Shown piece by piece: positions 57,601 to 64,000 of a DNA stretch of 64,000 nucleotides. The first letter of the stretch is position 1. Each line of letters opens with the position of its first letter. The stretch comes from Laguncularia racemosa (Eukaryota > Streptophyta > Magnoliopsida > Myrtales > Combretaceae). The stretch is taken from contig JBBMOL010000203.1 of NCBI GenBank assembly GCA_037954665.1, positions 496,001 through 560,000 on the forward strand. The letters run 5' to 3'. The position numbers were made by a program, and so were the translations under genes. The notes beneath the pieces are model-generated. The model was not told the origin of the DNA. It saw only the letters and a list, made by a program, of their open reading frames with translations, and did not search any database.

Positions 57601-59085
57601 TTTGATGGTGAAGTGATTAAATTTAACATTTATGATGCTATGAAATATCCTAGTGATATCTCTCTTGTTTTTGTTGTGGATTTTATTGACCCATTAACAC
57701 AAGCTACATTTGAATTGATAGACGATGATGAGTTGAAAATTGCACTTAATAAGAGTCTTACTATTAATGCATTAAAAACTCTTAAAGAGAAGTTTGTAAT
57801 ATCCTCTGATTTGCAGGACATGATTTGTGAGCTGGAATCGTTAAAACCTATCAGGTATAGTGTATCCTACATTAATTTACCTCCTTCTAACACAAGACTT
57901 CTTTCCTCTATTGTGCAGGCATCAAAGCTGGAATTAAAACCCTTACCCGAACATCTAAAGTACATCTTCTTAGGAGAAAATGAGACTCTTGCTGTGATAG
58001 TCGCTGACAAACTAAGTACTTTAGAAGAAGAAAAGTTGATTTGGGTGTTGAGAGAGTATAAAGAAGCCATTGGATGGTCCATAGCTGATATCAAAGGACT
58101 AAGCCCCTCCACATGCATACACAAGATATTAATGGAAGATAATTGCAAACCTTCAAGAGAAGTTCAGCACCGTTTAAACCCGCCTATGATGGAAGTAGTT
58201 AAGAAAGAGATCTTGAAACTTCTTGATGCAGGTATGATCTATCCAATTTCCGATAGCAAATGGGTAAGTCCAATTCAAGTTGTTCCAAAGAAAACGGGCT
58301 TAACTGTGATTGAAAACTCTAATGGTGAGTTAGTTCCTACTCGTGTTCAGAATGGATGGAGGGTTTGTGTTGATTATAGGAAGTTGAATGCGTTAACTAG
58401 AAAAGATCACTTCCCTCTTCCTTTTCTTGATCAGATGCTTGAACGTTTGGCTGGCCATTCTCACTATTGTTGTCTTGATGGTTATTTAGGTTTTCATCAA
58501 ATTCCAGTAGCGCCGGAAGATCAAGAGAAGACTACTTTCACATGTCCATTCGGTACTTTTGCATATCGAAAGATGACTTTTAGGCTCTACAATGCCCCAG
58601 CCACATTCCAAAGGTGTATGGTTAGTATATTTTCAGATTATGTGGAGAATATCATAGAAGTTTTCATGGATGACTTCACTGTCTATGGTAACTCTTTTGA
58701 TTCATGTTTGACTAACCTTACAAAAGTGCTTCAAGGATGTATAGATAAGAATCTTGTATTGAACTATGAAAAATGTCACTTTATGGTTGAACAGAGCCAA
58801 ATTCTAGGTCATATTGTATCTTCTAGGGGACTTGAAGTCGATAAAGCTAAAATAGAATTGATTGAATCTCTACCTTACCCTGTAAGTGTACGGGAAATTC
58901 GCTGTTTTCTTGAGAGTGCAGGATTCTATCGATGCTTCATTAAGGATTTTTCCAAGATTACTCAGCCCCTATGTAGATTGCTACAAAAAGAAGTGGCATT
59001 TGAGTTCGATGAGGCCTGCAAGCATGCTTTTGACACATTGAGGGATAAGTTAACTTTTGCTCCAATCATTCAACCACCTGACTAG
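57601..59085 (+). pseudogene. A1 reverse transcriptase
   Basis: Part of the 611-codon frame 57250-59085. WVSPIQVVPKKTGLTVI (338-354), GWRVCVDYRKLN (369-380), YCCLDGYLGFHQIPV (D410), GTFAYRKMTFRLYNAPATFQ, VFMDDFTVYG (FMDD 472-475). Long spacer ENSNGELVPTRVQNG between motifs is typical of Athila. Motifs look intact; the frame ends at a TAG in the RT-RNase H linker. Confidence 0.92.
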
Positions 59086-59348
59086 AACCTTCCCCTTGAA
59101 ATTATGTGTGATGCGAGCAATTATGCAGTTGGAGCTGTTCTTGGCTAAAGAGTTGGAAAAGCTTCTCATGTCATTTACTATGCTTCCAGAACATTGGATA
59201 GTGCTCAATGCAACTATTCAACAACGGAAAAAGAACTCTTGGCTGTTGTTTTTGCTTTAGAAAAATTCAGATCATATTTACTTGGTACTAAGGTAATTGT
59301 TTACTCTGATCATGCAGCTCTCAAGTACCTGCTCACGAAGAAGGAGGC
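59086..59348 (+). pseudogene. A1 RNase H, first part
   Basis: LKLCVMRAI in one frame equals IMCDASNYAVGAVL in another. Then YYASRTLDSAQCNYSTTEKE, LLAVVFALEKFRSYLLG and VYSDHAALKYLLTKKEA. It is interrupted at 59349 by a solo LTR and continues at 60942. Confidence 0.88.
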
Positions 59349-60941
59349 TAATAAGATCACATTATACTTATATTTTCTTTTGGATTTATATTAAATTTAT
59401 TTCAATATTATAAGAAAATATAAAGAAATGATATTTAATGGTGTTTATTGTGAAAATTCAGGTTTTGAGGACCTAAAAGTAAATTACAAGATAATTGGAG
59501 GAGTTTTTCACAAAATTGAAGAAGCGAGTGGAGGATTGCATTGAAGGCCGCTGGCCTTAGGCCGGGCTACTACCAAAGGCCGCTGGCCTTGAGCCGGCCT
59601 ACATTGCTCCTCGGATATCCATTGCGAAAATCTCTCCAAAATCGTATCTTAATTAATTTGCTGACTCAATTCCTCATCAGATCAACCTTATCCTCCTCTT
59701 CTTTGGATCTATAAATAGACCCCTTGTGTGAACCTTGAGAGCATCATCCTTTGTTTTAGAATCATTAGTTTTAGCATCCTTGTTATCATCCTTTGTTTTA
59801 GCATCCTTGTTTTGATCCTTTATTTTTTTCTTCTTTGTTTTAGCATCCTTTGTTTTTCTTTTGAATCATTAGAATTCCCTTAGAAACTTTAGGATTTTAT
59901 ATTCTCTTTAATTCTTTTACATTTCATGTTATCCCAAATTTTAGTTTGAAGAAAGAATGTTATTTTGCTGAAGTTTGCTTTCAATTGAAGAATCCTAGGA
60001 ATCATTTCAGAGGATTGAAGTTCTACAAACTCATGAAGATTATAGCAATTGTTTCAACTACTTTATTTTTTTTATGCCATTTATTAGTTTATTCTTGTTA
60101 TTCAATATGAATTCCATTGCACCTATTTATTTCAATTGTTCTTATGCAATCTACTCCATAATGTTCTAAATCATCCTTGTGGGAAACATGATGAAGCCAT
60201 AATTCAAACTAAAATGATCATTGTATTCATGTTATAAGACATATAGATATATAGAATTTTCATATAAGAGGTCCTGCTATGAATTGTATTTTGTAATTGA
60301 AATCAATGTATAGGAATGTAAATGACTCAAAAGAGAAATTTAGGTTTTATTAAGGAATTCCTAAGTAAGATTTAATAATTCATGTGGAAGCAACGTTATT
60401 GAATTTTATTAGAAATTGACCTAAGTGTTTCATGCAATATTTTTATTAAATTTTTCACTAAGGGATTAGGAGAAATTATTTTAAAGATATTAGGCAATCA
60501 TATAATTGGGAAATTTATGATTGTGAATTAGAATCCTCCATTGATTTAAATTAGTGGGAGCTATTAAATCAAATTGGTGTTATGATACTTTAAAACTTGA
60601 AAAAGGATTAAGGTTTTGTCAATTTCTTGTGAAAATCCATATAGCTATGAGTTATTATAACATGAAGGCAATATGATTAGTAGAATTAGGGTGGATTCTA
60701 TTTCCCACCATCAATTCATCATTTTTCAAACACAATTCCCTTTTTGCGCATTTAGCATAATTCATTCACATTTGATCTCATCAAATACCATTGCCTAAAT
60801 AATAGTAGAAATTGATATAGGTCTATTACTTAATCAATCTTCGTGGTTCGACACTCTTCTCTCACTATATTACTTGATTTGATCCGGTACACTTGCCGGT
60901 ATTTATTTACGCTCATTTTATATCTCTTTTTGCGTGGATCA
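59349..60941 (+). repeat. Solo LTR of an Athila-like element inside A1 RNase H
   Basis: 1593 bp. Starts TAATAAGATCAC (probably TG changed to TA; the LTR at 1389 starts TGATAAG) and ends GGATCA. Flanks GAGGC (59344-59348) and AAGGC (60942-60946) are a TSD with one change. Contains TATAAATA (59710-59717), GGCC-rich duplicates (59543-59600), and a 'tggttcgacac' then 'acttgccgg' end region typical of such LTRs. No coding sequence. Confidence 0.82.
59710..59717 (+). promoter_or_regulatory. Solo LTR TATA box
   Basis: TATAAATA followed by GACCCC and a leader with repeated 'atcctttgttttag' units (59745-59860). Confidence 0.5.
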
Positions 60942-61319
60942 AAGGCGAAACCAAGACTTATTCGATGGATACTCTTATTACAAGAGTTTGATATGGAAAT
61001 ACGCGATAGGAAAGGCTCTGAAAACTTAGTTGCCAACCACCTCAATAGAATACTCATCAGTGAAGAGTCAATACCACTACAAGATGATTTTCCAGATGAG
61101 CATCTCTTTTCTATTCAAAAGACAATTCCTTGGTATGCTGATATTATCAACTATTTGGTTACTAAGACACTACCAAGTGATTTGTCTAGGGCTCAAAAAG
61201 ATAAAATTAAAAGTGATGCTAAGTACTATATATGGGATGATCTGTATTTGTGGAAACATTGTGCTGATCAAATCATTAGAAGGTGTATTTCTCAAGACGA
61301 TATTCCTTCTGTCTTGTAA
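60942..61319 (+). pseudogene. A1 RNase H end and linker to integrase
   Basis: Continues KPRLIRWILLLQEFDMEIRD, RKGSENLVANHLNRI (usually VADHLSRL; the acidic residue is replaced by Asn), then the linker EHLFSIQKTIPWYADIINYL. The open frame appears to start at 60843 only because solo LTR bases happen to be in phase. It stops at TAA 61317. Confidence 0.87.
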
Positions 61320-62426
61320 TTTTGTCACTCATATGCATGTGGTGGACACTTTGGCCCTAAGAGGACAGCTCAAAAAGTGTTAGGGTGTAGGTTGTTTTGG
61401 CCTACCTTGTTTCGTGATTCTTATATGTTTTGTAAGTCTTGTGAACGATGTCAGAAAGTTGGCAACTTAGGACATAGAGACCAAATGCCACTTACCCCTA
61501 TTCTTGCTTGTGAAATATTTGATATACGGGGTATTGACTTTATGGGTCCTTTTCCTCTTTCTTTCAGTAATATTTACATCCTTCTTATTGTGGATTATGT
61601 CTCAAAGTTGGTGGAAGCCAAAGCGACCCAAACTAATGATGCCAAAGTTGTTGTGGATTTTGTCAAATCTCATATTTTTGCTAGGTTCGGGACACCAAAG
61701 GCTCTTATCAGTGATCGTGGCACACACTTTTGTAATAGAGTAGTGGAAACTCTGCTTAAAAAGTATAATGTCACTCATCACACTTCCATCGCATACCACC
61801 CTCAAACCAATGGATTGGCAGAGGTATCAAATCGAGAAATTAAGTCTATTCTAGAAAAAACTGTCAATCCAAGTAGGAAAGATTGTAGCACAAGACTTGA
61901 AGATGCATTATGGGCCTACCGGACAGCTTACAAGACACCTATAGGTATGTCTCCTTACCGTTTGATATTTGGCAAACCGTGTCACCTCCCTGTGGAGTTG
62001 GAACATAGGGCGTATTGGGCTGTAAAACAATGTAACATGCAAATGGATGAGGCTGGTGAGCACAGAAAACTTCAATTACAAGAACTTGAGGAAATTCGAA
62101 GAGAAGCTTATGAGAGTACTAAAATCTACAAGGAAAAAACAAAGGATTTTCATGATCAAATGATTTCTCGAAAGAATTTTTCTGTAGGTCAAAAAGTATT
62201 ACTTTATTACTCTTGATTGAAGTTGTTTTCTAGAAAACTACGATCACGGTGGGTTGGTCCTTTTGTTATCACTAATATATTTTCACATGGTGCAGTTGAG
62301 ATCGCAAGTCTTGAAACTGGTAAGACTTTCAAAGTCAATGGTCATCGCTTGAAACCTTTTTATAAAGGATTTCAAGTGTGTAATATTGAAGAAACCAGTT
62401 TAACTTACCTCGAGTACTGCGATTAA
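61320..62426 (+). pseudogene. A1 integrase
   Basis: Zinc domain: CHSYACGGHFGPKRTAQ (61324 onward), then FCKSCERCQKVG. From 61377 the 279-codon frame gives the DDE core GIDFMGPF, LISDRGTHFCNR and GLAEVSNREIKSILEKT, then GMSPYRLIFGKPCHLPVELE. A TGA at 62214 (fits CGA to TGA) precedes the C-terminal part (LRSRWVGPFVITNIFSHGAV, VNGHRLKPFY), which ends at TAA 62424. All three catalytic acids are present. Confidence 0.92.
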
Positions 62427-63854
62427 TTACCAGGAACGTCTAGCCAAAGTCGTTAAAGAAAGGCGCTTCATGAGAGGCAACCCATGCTAAAAAAAAAAAA
62501 AAAATTCAATCTATTTTATTTGAGTTTTGTTTTGATTAGCTGCAAAAAGGGTACATATCATTAGATGATACTCTCTCGTGCTTAAGGGGAGAACTCCAAT
62601 CACTTTACACTTTATACTAGGGAAGTACCAGTAGTCCTTTTCTCTTATTTTCTAATGTTCCTTATGTTTTTAATTCCTCTTTCATTGTGTTGAATTAGGA
62701 ACAATGTGGATACTGTTTAAACTAAGTGTGGGGGAGAGGATAATAAAATATAGAGAATTGAATATGATTAGCTAACATCTAAAATCATACTATACTCATA
62801 CTTTTAATATTTGTCCTTAAGCATTATATGGCAAATTTTAAGCCAAATTTTTCAAAATTTTCATGAAATCTGGAGATTGTACTAAATGTTATAATAAGTA
62901 TCTACAAAATATGAAATTGACTTGTTCAAGTGCTTTACTCACCTACTATTGTGATTAGAATACTTGGTTAAAATTAAGTAGTGAAATCTTTAAGAAACAA
63001 ATTTACCTTGTATTTAGCTTTAGAATTGGAAGTTTAAGAGTAGGTTGAGTTCTTAAGTGAAAAATAAACAAGTTTACTTCTAGGTTAAAATTTGTTACTA
63101 TATACTCTTTGAAGTTGTTTTTGAAACAATGATAACACTTAGTGAAAGAGGTAGAAGAAACTTTCTCCTTAGTGATCCTTTATAAAAAAAAAAAAAGAGG
63201 GGAAAAGAATCAAGCATAGCCATTACTCCAATGATTCAAGTAATTGAGTTAAGAGTATTCGAACTTGAATGCTAAAGTGAGGAAGACTCCGTAGGGGTAT
63301 CTTAAAACCCGGTCACTTGAGTGACGAGCTCAGGATGTTGCCGTCTCGATGAACTCACTATAACGATAAGGGCGAAAAAGGCGAAAGTTCATGAAAAAGA
63401 AGCGGGCAAAAACCCATCAAAATAGATGCTTGATTAAATCAAAAGAATATGAATGTAAAGATCATTGAATGAAATAAGACTTATAATAAAAGGGAGAAAG
63501 TCTAGGGAAAGAGTAGATACCATATGCTTTTACTTTGTGTTGCAAAGATTATATACTTGCCAATATCCAATGAAGTTTAATTGGGTGTTTTTCCTTATTG
63601 GATTAAGTATTTACTTTTGGAATAAAAGTTCTTTTGCTAAACATGAGGATTAAAGTTTGTTTTGTTTAGATTAGCTATTAAATTTTGACTATGGTAATTT
63701 AATCACAGGAAACCGGTTTGGTTGGAGCAATAGACATTAAAATTACAAGTCATGAATTATAAAAGAATAGATGCTTGAAATGATGAATTTCATATAATCT
63801 ATGACAGATTTCTCAATTGATTTGATTCAATTGCTTGAGGACAAGCAAGAGTTT
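62427..63854 (+). other. A1 post-integrase region, non-coding
   Basis: Contains a GCGCTTCATGAGAGGCAACCC block typical of the Athila integrase 3' side, an A-run (62490-62504), a first AAGTGTGGGGGAGA tract (62723-62736) and AT-rich sequence. No envelope-like frame is seen; the 62-codon frame at 63465 has no motif. A distinctive block at 63290-63410 (GTGACGAGCTCAGGATGTTGC, then GGGCGAAAAAGGCG) is GC-richer than its surroundings. Confidence 0.55.
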
Positions 63855-63869
63855 AAGTGTGGGGGAATT
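63855..63869 (+). other. A1 polypurine tract
   Basis: AAGTGTGGGGGAATT immediately before the 3' LTR. Confidence 0.85.
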
Positions 63870-64000
63870 TGATGGAGCCATTTTATACTCAATCGTTATA
63901 GTATGAATTGTGTTAATTTATTATTGATTTTATAGAAATCATAAGGAAATGGTACTTAATTTTTATTATGGTGATAAATCAGGTTTAATGGAGTCAAGAG
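63870..64000 (+). repeat. A1 3' LTR, first 131 bases
   Basis: TGATGGAGCCATTTTATACT, then the same sequence as 54118 onward with 2 substitutions and 1 indel in about 100 bases. The rest is outside the window. Confidence 0.9.

Larger units (their letters stand above)
54096..64000 (+). mobile_element. A1: Athila-like Ty3/gypsy retrotransposon (runs off the window)
   Basis: 5' LTR 54096-55412, Asp-type primer site, gag, DLGAS protease, RT with FMDD, RNase H split by a solo LTR, integrase with intact DDE, two GTGTGGGGGA-type purine tracts and the first 131 bases of the 3' LTR (63870-64000). Stops at several points (55536, 56389, 57214, 62214) mean it is not functional. No envelope-like ORF is found between integrase and 3' LTR. 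Confidence 0.92.

Noticed and set aside
60843..60941. Apparent N-terminal extension of the A1 RNase H end
   Set aside because: These codons are solo LTR sequence that happens to be in phase.
62427..63854. Possible envelope-like gene between A1 integrase and 3' LTR
   Set aside because: No frame longer than 62 codons and no membrane or signal segments that hold up.
1..64000. CRISPR array, rRNA, phage or bacterial operon
   Set aside because: No regular short repeats with spacers, no rRNA segments, no ribosome-binding-site-led operons; all evidence points to plant retrotransposons.

Overview
This window is plant nuclear DNA built almost entirely from LTR retrotransposons of the Ty3/gypsy superfamily. 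Most of them are nested inside one another. The evidence is plant-type primer binding sites (initiator Met tRNA and an Asp-type tRNA), plant-lineage gag/pol motifs, 5-bp target-site duplications (TSDs) and AT-rich decayed flanks. I see no single-copy host gene, rRNA, tRNA gene or CRISPR. The species cannot be named; a flowering plant is the safest statement. Five copies of a CRM-type chromovirus (a lineage known for centromere enrichment) suggest, but do not prove, pericentromeric or centromeric DNA. Lineage names are from recognised protein motifs, not from a search.

Layout. 1-1389: LTR of a minus-strand Athila-like element whose body lies left of the window. 1390-8467 (+): decayed first ORF of a Tat-like element, split by a gag-protease-only element (3931-7854, called GP1). 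8468-21702 (+): chromovirus C1, itself split by chromovirus C2 (10521-17025, minus strand). 21703-23013: non-coding. 23014-23908 (-): LTR of a third gag-protease-type element. 23909-42656 (-): a large decayed Tat-like element read right to left (promoter, ORF1, gag, RT, integrase). It is interrupted by gag-protease element GP2 (27028-31873) and chromovirus C3 (34582-39840), and ends near chromovirus C4 (42657-48656, minus). 48657-49600: Tat-like LTR fragment and spacer. 49601-54095 (+): chromovirus C5, cut by an Athila-like element (A1) from 54096 to beyond the window end. A1 carries a 1.6-kb solo LTR (59349-60941) inside its RNase H region.

How the parts work together. All coding regions are broken, and each chromovirus copy is broken differently. 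C1 has an altered RT residue and an insertion in gag. C2 has a protease G-to-S change and an integrase deletion. C3 has no integrase and half an RT. C4 has no capsid and a YFHD in place of YxDD. C5 is truncated. GP1 and GP2 keep LTRs, primer sites and polypurine tracts but encode at most gag and protease. Their gag/protease resemble chromovirus proteins, so they could have moved only with enzymes supplied in trans.

The most interesting signal is a short basic protein tail (pattern G-P/L-M/I-T-R-x-R-x-K) encoded by the first part of the LTR itself. The integrase frame runs through the polypurine tract into the 3' LTR. The same arrangement occurs in both chromovirus subfamilies and in the gag-protease elements, where the frame left at the 3' LTR border looks like the last codons of a deleted integrase.
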